The notes under the pieces were generated by a model that was given only the letters and a program-made list of their open reading frames with translations, was not told the origin of the DNA and searched no databases. A stretch of DNA of 40,928 nt. Source: Vreelandella aquamarina. Its GTDB lineage: Bacteria; Pseudomonadota; Gammaproteobacteria; Pseudomonadales; Halomonadaceae. The DNA lies in NCBI RefSeq assembly GCF_900110265.1, contig NZ_FODB01000033.1, positions 1-40,928 of the forward strand, read 5' to 3'. The position numbers were made by a program, and so were the translations under genes. Below are positions 8,969-17,726 of the stretch, piece after piece (position 1 is the stretch's first letter; every line of letters begins with the position of its first letter).

Positions 8969-9790
8969 TTAAGTACTCAGCTTCTCGACCGGCTCGAACC
9001 GAACGAGTTCTTCGTAGGCATGCCAGCTAGCGTGACCAAGCACGGGCAGTATGAGGGCCAGACCGATGTAGAAGGTCATCACCCCAACGACGACGCAGCC
9101 GGTTAAAATAGCAGCCCATAACAGCATGGTCCGGAAGTTACGCGCCACGCAGCGCACGCTAGCCTCGATGCCTTCCATGAACGTCAGATCTTGATCCATC
9201 AGAGTTGGAATAGCGACCACGCTAATGGCGAAAGCGCCAAAGGCAAGAATGCCACCTGCCACTGTGCCAACGGCCAGCATACTCAGGCCTTCCTGCGTGG
9301 TTACCAGCGTAGTGTATAGCGTTGCCGGGCTGGGCACTTCAAATCCAAAGAACAGCGCAAACAGCAGCGTAGCCAGACGTATCCAGGCGAGAAAGAAGAT
9401 CATCATCATGACGCCCATCATGGCAAGTTGCCCAGCATGGGGCCGCCAGCTACCAAACGCATCGCCCAAGTTCGGGGTACGTCCGCGCTCAAGGGCAAGG
9501 CTAATGCCATAGGAACCAACGGCCACCAGTGGCCCGATAAACATGAAGCCAGCAATCATTGGCAATAGCCAATACCAGTAACCCAGCGTGTAAGCACCAA
9601 GGGTAATGGCAATACTCAACCCCACCCAAAACATGCCATACGAAAGACTGACGGCAGTCGCACGGCGGAAGTCTTCCATACCGGCGGCAAGCCAAGCCTT
9701 TGGTCTGTCCATCCCGACTTTGTTGATGATAATTTTAACGTTCGGCGCACCGGATGAGTGGTCGTGTGTTTTTGTTGTTACTGCATTCAT
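8969..9790 (-). CDS. DUF2189 integral membrane protein
   Basis: 273 residues with about six hydrophobic helices (roughly 50-70, 75-98, 125-147, 168-195, 222-262), preceded by a hydrophilic N terminus and the amphipathic segment DRPKAWLAAGMEDFRRA. These features match the DUF2189 family of bacterial inner-membrane proteins, whose function is not established. ATG follows AGGAG at 7-nt spacing. It is monocistronic: its own terminator is downstream and about 280 nt of AT-rich leader upstream. Its neighbours (kinase operon, TRAP/USP operon) give no clear functional hint. Confidence 0.85.
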   Translation of the reverse strand: MNAVTTKTHDHSSGAPNVKIIINKVGMDRPKAWLAAGMEDFRRATAVSLSYGMFWVGLSIAITLGAYTLGYWYWLLPMIAGFMFIGPLVAVGSYGISLALERGRTPNLGDAFGSWRPHAGQLAMMGVMMMIFFLAWIRLATLLFALFFGFEVPSPATLYTTLVTTQEGLSMLAVGTVAGGILAFGAFAISVVAIPTLMDQDLTFMEGIEASVRCVARNFRTMLLWAAILTGCVVVGVMTFYIGLALILPVLGHASWHAYEELVRFEPVEKLST

Positions 9791-9870
9791 GGCGTAACTC
9801 CTGTGATTTACCCCAGATGGCTGTCACTGACCCAAGCACCAAGGGAAATAGCTACCATGTGTATTGATGA

Positions 9871-9891
9871 CCATTAATCCAACGTTAATGG
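9871..9891. promoter_or_regulatory. Inverted repeat CCATTAA-N7-TTAATGG upstream of the DUF2189 gene
   Basis: A perfect 7-7-7 inverted repeat lies about 80 nt upstream of the DUF2189 start, in an AT-rich stretch with further TTAAT copies at 9893 and 9905. It could be a transcription-factor operator. The rest of the 282-nt spacer (9791-10072) holds the usp terminator at its right end and nothing else I can identify. Confidence 0.35.
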
Positions 9892-10028
9892 CTTAATGTT
9901 CTATTAATGTAGCTGAGCCGCTGCTTCGCGAATGCTTTTGAAGGCACTCAGTACAAAAAATCCTTCATCGGCGCTTTTAACGACAATTAATTCGATGCGT
10001 TAGCGTTTCGTTATATTCGAGCCAAAAA

Positions 10029-10056
10029 AAAGCTCCAAGCCGGGGCTTGGAGCTTT
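10029..10056 (-). terminator. Rho-independent terminator of the TAXI-TRAP/usp operon
   Basis: A 12-bp perfect stem (AAAGCTCCAAGC and complement) with a 4-nt loop is followed by a 7-T run in the minus direction, 16 nt after the usp stop codon. Confidence 0.9.
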
Positions 10057-10072
10057 ATGACGCACGTTGCGC

Positions 10073-10501
10073 TTACCGCACGATCATCACCGACACTTTA
10101 GCGTGGTGAACGACATGCTCGGCGTTGGGGCCCAGTACGTAATCGACGAATTTACGCTTAGTATGGGATGCCATCACAATTAAATCGGCATCAATCTTCT
10201 TGCCGACCTTGATGATGGCCTCCCATGGTGAGCCATCAACAATCACACTTTGGGTTTTGATCCCTTCAGGCACATGTTCCTGAATGAATTTATGCTGCGC
10301 TTCTTTCACCGCCGCATGCGCTTTTTCAGAGAAGTTTTTCGGAAAGTAAGCGCCAACCATGGGCATTTTAAATTCCGGTAGTACCGTCACCACGTGCAGC
10401 GATGCGCCAAAGGTTTGGCACAGCGTTATCGCCGTGGGCAACGCTTTCTTCCATGAGGCCTCTTCGTTCAAGTCTACGGGGAGTAGCACTTTATGGTACA
10501 T
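10073..10501 (-). CDS. Universal stress protein, UspF/TeaD-like
   Basis: 142-residue cytoplasmic UspA-superfamily protein. It begins MYHKVLLPVDL and ends with a UspF-like nucleotide-loop region (ASHTKRKFVDYVLGPNAEHVV), in which the usual G-S after the loop is G-P, so ATP affinity may differ. The frame is open 14 codons further upstream, but ATG 10501 is preceded by AAGGAGG and is clearly the start. It follows the TRAP permease by 10 nt. In Halomonas elongata the UspA protein TeaD is encoded with, and modulates, the TeaABC TRAP transporter. A similar regulatory role for this TAXI-TRAP system is inferred from operon position. Confidence 0.88.
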   Translation of the reverse strand: MYHKVLLPVDLNEEASWKKALPTAITLCQTFGASLHVVTVLPEFKMPMVGAYFPKNFSEKAHAAVKEAQHKFIQEHVPEGIKTQSVIVDGSPWEAIIKVGKKIDADLIVMASHTKRKFVDYVLGPNAEHVVHHAKVSVMIVR

Positions 10502-10511
10502 AGCAACCTCC

Positions 10512-13112
10512 TTAAACAGCGGCCACTTCGTTGGCTTCTTCACGACGCCGACGGCGACGCTGCATCACGACGACCAAGCCAAAGATGCCGAGTGCGGGTA
10601 ACCACATCCACTCTTTTGTCCAACGATCTACCGGGGCCAGCACTTCGAGGATCTCTTGATCGAAATCGAAGCCTAGCTCAGCCGCCTGACTGCCGAACTC
10701 GACGAAATCGACCAGGGTTTGGTCGCCATCTTCGTAAAGCTCTATGCCCAGGTTGGCCATGCGCTCTTCGCCTGTTTCACCGCGCGGCACGGGGACGAGC
10801 ATATAGGTGGTCATCGGCGCCCCGAAATCGTCTTCACCGGCAATTTGCACGCGCAGGTTGCTACCGTCATCGACCCGGCCCAGTGCCTCGGCAAATTGCG
10901 CAGGTGGCACCGACTCGTAGGGGTCATGGATTTTATCCATCCAGAAGCCAGGGCGGAACAAGGTGAAGGCCACTAACAGTAGGAGCAGCGACTCATACCA
11001 GCGGTTCCGAGTCAGCATGTAGCCTTGTGTACCTGCCGCAAAGATCAGCATGGCGATGGTGGCGACAATAAACACCACAATGCCCTGCATCACCGTGACA
11101 TCGATCAACAGCAAATCCGTGTTGAAGATGAACAGGAACGGCAGTGCGGCGGTACGCAGGCTGTAGTAAAACGCCTGGAAGCCGGTACGTAGCGGGTCAC
11201 CGCCAGAAACTGCCGCCGCAGCAAAAGAGGCCAGCCCCACAGGCGGCGTGACATCCGCCATGATGCCGAAGTAGAACACGAACAGGTGCACAGCAATTAG
11301 CGGTACGATCAGGCCATTTTGCTGGCCCAGCAGCACAATCACCGGAGCCATCAGCGCCGATACCACGATGTAGTTCGCCGTTGTTGGCAAGCCCATACCC
11401 AGAATCAAACTCAGCAGAGCCGTCAGCAGTAGAATCATCATCAGGTTACCGCCTGAGAGAATTTCCACTACGTCCGCGAGCACTAGGCCTACCCCCGTTT
11501 GGGAGACCGCACCCACGACGATACCCGCCGTGGCAGTCGCAATACCGATACCAATCATGTTGCGGGCACCCGTCACCAGGCCATCCCACAGATCCTTAAA
11601 GCCTTCTTTGATATCGGCCGCCATTTGGCTGCGGCCACGGAAAATCGCGATGATCGGGCGCTGGGTAACCATGATGAAAATCATAAACATGGTGGCCCAG
11701 AACGCTGACAACCCAGGCGAAAGGCGCTCCACCATCAAGCACCACACCAACACGACAACCGGCAGAATATAGTGTAGGCCGACCATGACCGTCGGGCGAG
11801 TTTGCGGCAGCTTCACGACCTCTGAGTTGGGGTCGTCCATCTCCAGCTCAGGGTAGTTAGCGCCTACTTTCAACAAGCCGACATATACAATCGCCAGCCC
11901 TACAGAGACCACCCAGGGGGTCGCTTCACCCAGTACCGGCTTTAACCAGCCCAAGCCGTAGTAGACGGCGATGGAGAGGCCCATCAGCAGCAGCAAACCG
12001 GTCATAAAGCCGATCACTTTGTTCAGCAACGGGCGTGCCGGATTGCTGGACGGCAGGCCTTTCATATTGGCCTTGAGCGCTTCCAAGTGAACAATGTAGA
12101 TCAGCGCGATATAGGAGATCAGCGCCGGTAAGAAAGCGTGCTTGATGACGTCGACATAAGGAATACCCACGTATTCCACCATCAAGAAAGCAGCAGCCCC
12201 CATGACGGGCGGCATGATCTGGCCATTCACCGAAGACGATACTTCCACCGCCCCCGCTTTTTCCGCGCTAAAGCCGACTCGCTTCATCATCGGAATCGTA
12301 AAGGTGCCAGTGGTAACGGTATTGGCAATCGACGACCCCGAGATCAAACCAGTCATACCAGAGGCTACCACTGCCGCTTTGGCTGGGCCGCCTTTGAAGT
12401 GGCCAAGCAGCGAGAACGCCACTTTGATGAAGTAGTTACCGGCGCCCGCTTTATCCAGCAACGCACCAAACAGTACAAACAGGAAAACAAAGCTGGTCGA
12501 GACCCCCAGCGCAATACCAAACACCCCTTGGGTACCTAGCCACTGGTGGTTAATCAAACCACCCAGACTAACGCCGCGGTGGGCCAAAATGCCCGGCATG
12601 TAAGGGCCAAACAACGAGTAAGCAATAAACACCGCCGCCACGATCATCAGGGGCGGCCCTAATGCGCGACGAGTCGCCTCTAACAGCATCAGAATGCCAA
12701 CAACGCCCACGATAATATCCTGGGTAATCGGCAACCCAGGCCGCTGGGCCAAATCAGCATAGAAAATAAACAGATAGGCGCCGCAAAACGCCGCTACCGC
12801 TGCCAATGCCCAATCAGCTAAGGGCACACGATCACGAGGAGAGCGCTTAAAGGCGGGGTACGCCATAAAGGCTAAAAAGAGCGCAAACGCTAAATGAATC
12901 GAGCGCGCTTCCGTGGCGCTAAATACGCCGAAGCCAACAATATAGGGAAGTGGCGATGCAATCCATAGCTGAAACAGCGACCACACTGCTGCAATACTCA
13001 CCAGCAGCTTACCGGGTACGCCTAAGGGTTTCCGTGCCCCTGTATCGCTGGAAGCGACCATATCCTCCAGGTCGTTCTCAGCGGCTGCCGAAGGTTGTTT
13101 GTCATCACGCAT
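10512..13112 (-). CDS. TAXI-type TRAP transporter fused permease (DctQM fusion with C-terminal DUF3394)
   Basis: 866-residue membrane protein combining the small (Q) and large (M) TRAP subunits. About 4-5 N-terminal helices precede the M-type core with repeats such as GLISGSSIANTVTTGTFTIPMM and GMGLPTTANYIVVSALMAP. A hydrophilic C-terminal domain typical of DUF3394 precedes a last helix and an RRRRRR tail. It imports an unidentified organic anion using a Na+ gradient together with the TAXI receptor. The frame extends to a TTG at 13145; I chose ATG 13112, preceded by AGGCAGGG. Stem-loops lie between it and the receptor gene; the usp follows 10 nt downstream. Substrate unknown. Confidence 0.9.
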   Translation of the reverse strand: MRDDKQPSAAAENDLEDMVASSDTGARKPLGVPGKLLVSIAAVWSLFQLWIASPLPYIVGFGVFSATEARSIHLAFALFLAFMAYPAFKRSPRDRVPLADWALAAVAAFCGAYLFIFYADLAQRPGLPITQDIIVGVVGILMLLEATRRALGPPLMIVAAVFIAYSLFGPYMPGILAHRGVSLGGLINHQWLGTQGVFGIALGVSTSFVFLFVLFGALLDKAGAGNYFIKVAFSLLGHFKGGPAKAAVVASGMTGLISGSSIANTVTTGTFTIPMMKRVGFSAEKAGAVEVSSSVNGQIMPPVMGAAAFLMVEYVGIPYVDVIKHAFLPALISYIALIYIVHLEALKANMKGLPSSNPARPLLNKVIGFMTGLLLLMGLSIAVYYGLGWLKPVLGEATPWVVSVGLAIVYVGLLKVGANYPELEMDDPNSEVVKLPQTRPTVMVGLHYILPVVVLVWCLMVERLSPGLSAFWATMFMIFIMVTQRPIIAIFRGRSQMAADIKEGFKDLWDGLVTGARNMIGIGIATATAGIVVGAVSQTGVGLVLADVVEILSGGNLMMILLLTALLSLILGMGLPTTANYIVVSALMAPVIVLLGQQNGLIVPLIAVHLFVFYFGIMADVTPPVGLASFAAAAVSGGDPLRTGFQAFYYSLRTAALPFLFIFNTDLLLIDVTVMQGIVVFIVATIAMLIFAAGTQGYMLTRNRWYESLLLLLVAFTLFRPGFWMDKIHDPYESVPPAQFAEALGRVDDGSNLRVQIAGEDDFGAPMTTYMLVPVPRGETGEERMANLGIELYEDGDQTLVDFVEFGSQAAELGFDFDQEILEVLAPVDRWTKEWMWLPALGIFGLVVVMQRRRRRREEANEVAAV

Positions 13113-13134
13113 ACGCTTGCCCTGCCTAATGGTC

Positions 13135-13191
13135 AGCGCTGACAATCAGCGCTCTCAACAAGAAGCGCGGACACCCAAGGTGCCCGCGCTT
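13135..13191 (-). repeat. Two stem-loops between TAXI receptor and permease genes
   Basis: Arm AGCGCTGA pairs with TCAGCGCT across 3 nt (13135-13153). A larger imperfect stem has outer arms AAGCGCGG/CCGCGCTT and inner CACC/GGTG (13163-13191, one A-C mismatch). Neither is followed by a T-tract. Such intercistronic stems commonly protect the upstream receptor mRNA and lower permease expression; that role is inferred here. Confidence 0.5.
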
Positions 13192-13247
13192 TGCAACTCA
13201 AAGCGACGCTACTCACCTTCCGTCAGTAGCATCACTCTTTTTACGAC

Positions 13248-14228
13248 TTATTCGATCCAGCCACGCTCACGGTAGTAACGTGCCGCACCATCGTGCAGCG
13301 GCGCGGTCAAGCCGTCAGAGATCATGTCTTCTTCGTTGAGGTTCTCGAACGCCGGGTGCAGACGCTTGAAGCGATCGAAGTTTTCGAATACTGCTTTCAC
13401 CGTTTCGTAAACAATGTCTTCATCAACAGCGGTGGAAGAAACGAAGGTTGCCGCCACACCGAAAGTTTCGACATCTTCGTCGTTACCACGGTAAAGGCCA
13501 CCCGGAATCACAGAACGGGTGTAGTAGGGGTACTCTTCGATCAAACCGTCGATTTCGTCACCGGTCACAGAGACCAGACGCGCATCAATGGTGGTGGTCG
13601 CTTCTTGGATAGAGCCGTTCGGGTGGCCTACCACGTACACCATGGCATCGATGTTGTTGTCAGACAGGGCAGCTGCCTGCTCAGCCGCGTCGAGCTGAGA
13701 CGCCAGTGCGAAGGTGTCTTCATCCCAACCGAACGCATCCATGACCACGTCCATGGTATTGCGCTGGCCAGAACCAGGGTTACCGATGTTGACGCGCTTG
13801 CCTGGGAAATCGCTGATGTCCTCGATTCCGGAATCCGCGCGGGCCACCACGGTCAGCGGCTCACCGTGCATGGTGAAGACGGCACGCATATCTTCCCAAG
13901 CGCCTTCTTCTTCAAAGTTGGACTCACCGTGGTAAGCGCGGTACTGAACGTCAGACTGCACAACGCCCATATCCAGCTCACCGCTCTTCATGCCGTTGAC
14001 GTTAGCAACGGAACCACCGGTAGACGGGGCGTTACAACGGATGTTGTGCTCATCGCTGCCACGGTTAACCATGCGGCACACCGACTGACCAACGACATAG
14101 TAAACACCGGTTTGACCTCCAGTACCGATGGTGATGTAGCGCTCCTGGGCAACGGCCGGAGAGGCAAAGGTTGCCGCCGCAATGAACGCGCCTGAGAAAG
14201 CCGCGGTAGAAAATACATGGCGTTTCAT
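13248..14228 (-). CDS. TAXI-family TRAP transporter solute receptor
   Basis: 326-residue periplasmic binding protein with a cleavable signal peptide (to about VAQE, residue 29). It carries TAXI hallmarks: YITIGTGGQTGVYYVVGQSVCRMVN, then CNAPSTGGSVANVN, KSGELDMGVVQSD, and GKRVNIGNPGSGQRNTM around the ligand site. Members bind dicarboxylates or amino acids such as glutamate in the few studied cases; the ligand here is unknown. A GTG lies 6 nt upstream, but the ATG at 14228 has GAGG at 7-nt spacing. It is the first gene of receptor-permease-usp and transcribed from the 398-nt spacer upstream. Confidence 0.9.
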   Translation of the reverse strand: MKRHVFSTAAFSGAFIAAATFASPAVAQERYITIGTGGQTGVYYVVGQSVCRMVNRGSDEHNIRCNAPSTGGSVANVNGMKSGELDMGVVQSDVQYRAYHGESNFEEEGAWEDMRAVFTMHGEPLTVVARADSGIEDISDFPGKRVNIGNPGSGQRNTMDVVMDAFGWDEDTFALASQLDAAEQAAALSDNNIDAMVYVVGHPNGSIQEATTTIDARLVSVTGDEIDGLIEEYPYYTRSVIPGGLYRGNDEDVETFGVAATFVSSTAVDEDIVYETVKAVFENFDRFKRLHPAFENLNEEDMISDGLTAPLHDGAARYYRERGWIE

Positions 14229-14626
14229 GAACACACCTCTTTATCTTGATGTTGTGAGCGTTATGCGCTTTGAAGCCATCTGCAGAACGGCTCCCTTCAG
14301 GTGTTTCGGCTCCAAAACGTTGTCAAGACAGTCTGTTATCGATCTCGGCATTTAGTGCCGACTGTTCCTACTTTAGCGAAAAAACTGCTAATTGGCGAAG
14401 TACGAGACAATTTTATGCCTGCACCGCAGGCAGCGTGATGACGCTAGCTACTCTCTCAGGAGTTTGGCCTAAGCGCTTTTCCTAAAGGCTTTCACTTAGG
14501 CATTGCCATACTTTCTCGCTTGTTTGCACGTCTGTCGCCAGTCTAATAGCCGGTAACGTTTAGTAAACGTTAAACATCATGTCATATTGGCATAGGCCAT
14601 CGCTTATTGGTTATCTCGATTGATCA
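14229..14626. other. Intergenic leader of the TAXI-TRAP operon
   Basis: A 398-nt gene-free stretch downstream of dctM and upstream of the TAXI receptor. It contains a TTGACA box on the minus strand (14321-14326) without a clear matching -10, an inverted repeat TCGGCA-N5-TGCCGA (14345-14361), arms GCCTAAG/CTTAGGC (14467-14501), and a strong 19-nt palindrome at 14554-14572. No ORF with a ribosome-binding site was seen. Confidence 0.5.
14554..14572. promoter_or_regulatory. 19-nt perfect palindrome TAACGTTTA-G-TAAACGTTA
   Basis: Two 9-nt arms are separated by one base, 54 nt beyond the dctM stop and about 325 nt upstream of the TAXI receptor start. No T-tract follows, so an operator is more likely than a terminator. 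The core AACGTTAA also occurs in the inverted repeat near 9880. The binding protein is unknown. Confidence 0.45.
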
Positions 14627-15928
14627 TTAGACGCTATAGCCCAACACCGTGGGCAGCCAAAGAGCAATGCTGGGAAATATCGCCACCAGTGCCAAAGCGC
14701 CCCCCATGGCAACCACAAACAGCAGCGCCCAGCCAATCGTATGCTCTAGGCGTATCTTGGCAACTTCCGTGGTCACCATCAGGTTCACCGCCACCGGAGG
14801 CGTAAATTGACCAATGGCAATATTCATCGCCAGCAAAATACCAAACCATACCGGATTCCACTCAAAATGCTGCATCACCGGAATCAGAATTGGCATCATG
14901 ATCAGATAAATCGAAATCGCATCCAGCAGCATGCCCGCCACCAGTACCGCCAACATCACCAGTATCAACAGCAAGACGCCGTTATCAGTCAGGCTGATGA
15001 TCCATTCCGCTAAATGGCGGAAGGTGCCGAGCATCGTGCCTGACCAGGCAAAAATTCCCGCCAGTGCGATAATCAGCATCACTACGCCAGAGATAATCGC
15101 CGCTTCCCCCAGTAGCTCCCACACATCCCGAAGTGTCAGCTCTCGGGTAAGAAACAGGCCTACCACCGCCCCATAGGCAACGGCCACCACGGCGGCTTCC
15201 GTGGGGGTAAACAGTCCTGAGCGCAGCCCACCTAAAATCAGCACTGGCGCAAACAAAGCAGGCAGCGCCTCGCGGAAGGTTCCGCGTACCGTCAGTTTTT
15301 CGGCTCCCTCTACCGGCGTGCCTTCCCAACCGTAACGCTTGGCGACCAGCATCGCCGGTACCAGCAGCGCCAAACCCGCTAGCACACCAGGGAAAAGCCC
15401 TGCGGCGAACAGCGCACGCAGATCAACGCCCGGCACCACAATCGAGTAGAGAATCAGCGCCACTGAAGGCGGAATTAAGATAGCCGTGGATGCCGAAGCC
15501 GCAATGAGCGTGGCCGAAAACGGCTTGGGGTAGCCTGCTTTCGTCATGCTAGGCAGCATCACCATGGCCACGGCAGCGGCGTCAGCGGGGCCAGAGCCGC
15601 TCATGCCGCCCATAATCATGCACACCAATACCGCAACCAGCGCCAGCCCACCGTGACGGGGCCCAATGAGCGCCTGGGCAAAACGCACCAAACGCAGCGC
15701 CACGCCTGCTCGCTCAAAAATCAGCCCGGTGAGAATAAACAGTGGAATCGCAATGAGAGGGTATTTAGCGATGCTGTTATAGGTATTGGTACCCAGGGTG
15801 GCCAGCATATCCGGCGAGAGCCCAAGCACGATGCCCACCGCACCAGAAAGCGCCAAGGAAAACGCCACCGGTACGCCAGCAATTAACAGCCCGGCAAATG
15901 CCAAAATCATCCAAATATCAGGCGTCAC
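14627..15928 (-). CDS. dctM: TRAP transporter large permease subunit (DctM)
   Basis: 433-residue, about 12-helix membrane subunit that carries out Na+-coupled solute translocation with DctQ and the DctP receptor. DctM hallmarks include IPLFILTGLIFERAG, MIMGGMSGSGPADAAAVA and PPSVALILYSIVV. The start is GTG, with GGGGAG 8 nt upstream, and overlaps dctQ by 11 nt, implying coupled translation. Full length for the family. No terminator is obvious directly after the stop. Substrate unknown. Confidence 0.93.
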   Translation of the reverse strand: MTPDIWMILAFAGLLIAGVPVAFSLALSGAVGIVLGLSPDMLATLGTNTYNSIAKYPLIAIPLFILTGLIFERAGVALRLVRFAQALIGPRHGGLALVAVLVCMIMGGMSGSGPADAAAVAMVMLPSMTKAGYPKPFSATLIAASASTAILIPPSVALILYSIVVPGVDLRALFAAGLFPGVLAGLALLVPAMLVAKRYGWEGTPVEGAEKLTVRGTFREALPALFAPVLILGGLRSGLFTPTEAAVVAVAYGAVVGLFLTRELTLRDVWELLGEAAIISGVVMLIIALAGIFAWSGTMLGTFRHLAEWIISLTDNGVLLLILVMLAVLVAGMLLDAISIYLIMMPILIPVMQHFEWNPVWFGILLAMNIAIGQFTPPVAVNLMVTTEVAKIRLEHTIGWALLFVVAMGGALALVAIFPSIALWLPTVLGYSV

Positions 15929-16397
15929 TGGTTAGCTCCCCTTTCAAACGGTCACGGGTTTGCTGCACCAAGCGCCATAGCATGGCAGCAGACAAAATAG
16001 GCAGCCACACCAAGTACCACCACTGGGGCAGGCCTAACCCAGGCGACAGTGACTCCCACTGATATTCCTGCCACGCCAACTTGCCGCCATACCAAGTAAT
16101 TAAACCCAATACGATCAGGCCACACAGGGCTTGAAAAAGAATCAGCGCGCCCCGCCACCGCTCAGGCAGGGCACGCTCTAAAAAGCCAATGCGGATATGC
16201 CGGTCGCGGCGTAATGCTACCGACGCACCGGCAAAGGTCAGCACGACCAATAGAAAGACGGAAAACTCTTCCGTGAACGAAAATGAGCCACCTGTAAGGT
16301 AACGAGTGATCACATTACCCAGGCTAATCAATGAAATCACAATCAGCGCCAGCGCACCTAGCCAGCGCTCTGGGCGTGCATCAGGAAAGCCTTTCAT
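15918..16397 (-). CDS. dctQ: TRAP transporter small permease subunit (DctQ)
   Basis: 159 residues with four hydrophobic helices (about 13-31, 45-62, 83-105, 125-142) and the DctQ-typical SFSFTEEFSVFLLVVLTFAGASVALRRDRHIRI segment, shown by its key residues E38-E39 and the R-x-R-H-I-R stretch after helix 2. It scaffolds the large subunit and contacts the receptor. It lies 60 nt after dctP and overlaps dctM by 11 nt. ATG with GAGG 6 nt upstream. Confidence 0.92.
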   Translation of the reverse strand: MKGFPDARPERWLGALALIVISLISLGNVITRYLTGGSFSFTEEFSVFLLVVLTFAGASVALRRDRHIRIGFLERALPERWRGALILFQALCGLIVLGLITWYGGKLAWQEYQWESLSPGLGLPQWWYLVWLPILSAAMLWRLVQQTRDRLKGELTSDA

Positions 16398-16457
16398 GGC
16401 AGCCTCACAGCAAAGAACCGCCGCCCTGGTTAAGCGGCAGTCAAAACCCTCGAAGAA

Positions 16458-17468
16458 TTAACGTGCGTCGATAGCGGCTTGGGCGGCATTTACCACCTCT
16501 TCACCAATGCGCGGAGTCCATTTTTCGTACACCGACTGAGTGGCATCCACAAACGCCTGGTACTGCTCATCGGTCAGCTCGGTTACCGTGACACCACGCT
16601 CTTGAATCGCGGCTAAACGCTCGCTCTCCTGCTCACGGGTCATGGCAATTTCCCACGCGCCCGCTTCTTCGGCTGTCTCACGCAGCATGGCCTGCTGCTC
16701 TTCACTCAGCGACTGCCATACCTGCTGATTAACGGCAAAAACAAGCGGGTCGTTCATGTAGTTCCAGAGCGTTAGATGCTCTTGGCCCACCTGGTCAATA
16801 CGCGCCACATCAAATACGGAAAGCGGGTTCTCCTGGCCATCGACCGCACCCGTGGTGAGGGCCGGTTGGGCGTCGGTCCAGCTCATCTGCGTAGGGTCAG
16901 CGCCTAAAGCGGAGAACGTATCCTGGAACAGCGGCGAGCCCACTACACGGATCTTCAGGCCATCCAGATCCTCCGGCTGGCTGATAGGGCCACGGGAGTT
17001 GGATACCTGACGGAAGCCATTTTCCCCCCAGGCCAGCGGAATAACGCCACGGGACTCAATCGCCTCGAACACCATAGTGCCCGCATCCCCGCCGGTCACG
17101 GCATCGACAGCGGTTTCATCAGGAATAAAGAACGGCAAAGAGAACAGGTTCAATTCCGGCACTTGGGGCGACCAGTTGATGGTTGAACCCACGGCGGCAT
17201 CAATCAGCCCAGAGCGCATGGCGGAAAACTCGCGGGTTTGGTCACCCGACACCAGCTGAGAGTTGGGGTAGACCCGCAGAGTGAGTTCACCACCGCTGCG
17301 CTCTTCTACCAATTCCGCCCACTTCTCGGCGGCTTGGCCCCAAGGAAAAGCATCCGATAGCACGGTAGAGACCGAGAGTTCGCGCGCTTGCGCGGAAAAA
17401 GCAGCCGAGAGCAGTGCAGCGCCAGCTAAGCCAGCGGTAAAACGAGCCATAGAGCGTGTCAGCGTCAT
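16458..17468 (-). CDS. dctP: TRAP transporter DctP-type solute receptor
   Basis: 336-residue periplasmic receptor with a signal peptide (residues 1-28, ending AFSAQA). It has the DctP signature region LDGLKIRVVGSPLFQDTF with the conserved ligand-binding arginine, followed by SWTDAQPALTTGAVDGQENP. It binds an organic acid or related solute and delivers it to DctQM; the sequence does not reveal which. ATG preceded by AAGGAT. It is the first gene of a dctP-dctQ-dctM operon, with its promoter expected in the 258-nt gap upstream, which also holds the terminator of the preceding DUF192 transcript. It belongs to a different receptor class from the neighbouring TAXI system. Confidence 0.92.
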   Translation of the reverse strand: MTLTRSMARFTAGLAGAALLSAAFSAQARELSVSTVLSDAFPWGQAAEKWAELVEERSGGELTLRVYPNSQLVSGDQTREFSAMRSGLIDAAVGSTINWSPQVPELNLFSLPFFIPDETAVDAVTGGDAGTMVFEAIESRGVIPLAWGENGFRQVSNSRGPISQPEDLDGLKIRVVGSPLFQDTFSALGADPTQMSWTDAQPALTTGAVDGQENPLSVFDVARIDQVGQEHLTLWNYMNDPLVFAVNQQVWQSLSEEQQAMLRETAEEAGAWEIAMTREQESERLAAIQERGVTVTELTDEQYQAFVDATQSVYEKWTPRIGEEVVNAAQAAIDAR

Positions 17469-17648
17469 TATTATCGATCCTTTTTATCCGTTCTTTTTTT
17501 ATCAATACTTTTTGCGGTTCTTATGAGATGCCCGGCCCAGTGAAAGGCAACAGGCACACGCCCATTGTAGGCAGTTAGCAAGCGAAAGGAAGCCATCTAA
17601 GGTCGGTCTTGGCAACTCAGTGAGTTATCCTCAGGTGTCTACTTCGCA

Positions 17649-17679
17649 AAACGCCCCGCGCATCAGCGTCAGGGCGTTT
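17649..17679 (-). terminator. Probable terminator after the pyk-modABC-DUF192 operon
   Basis: Arms AAACGCCC and GGGCGTTT form an 8-bp stem, with a possible inner CGC/GCG pairing, and run into TTTT in the minus direction, 48 nt past the DUF192 stop. The short T-run makes it moderate. The rest of the spacer to dctP (17469-17648) shows no other clear element. Confidence 0.6.
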
Positions 17680-17726
17680 CATAGGCTTGCGCTAAAAGGC
17701 TACTCGCCAGAGCATGAAATAGCGCA

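Noticed and set aside
13293..14195. 300-codon + strand open frame opposite the TAXI receptor
   Set aside because: Its composition (many His, Arg, Val, Asp) is that of a reverse-strand shadow; the TAXI receptor on the other strand has a signal peptide and family motifs.
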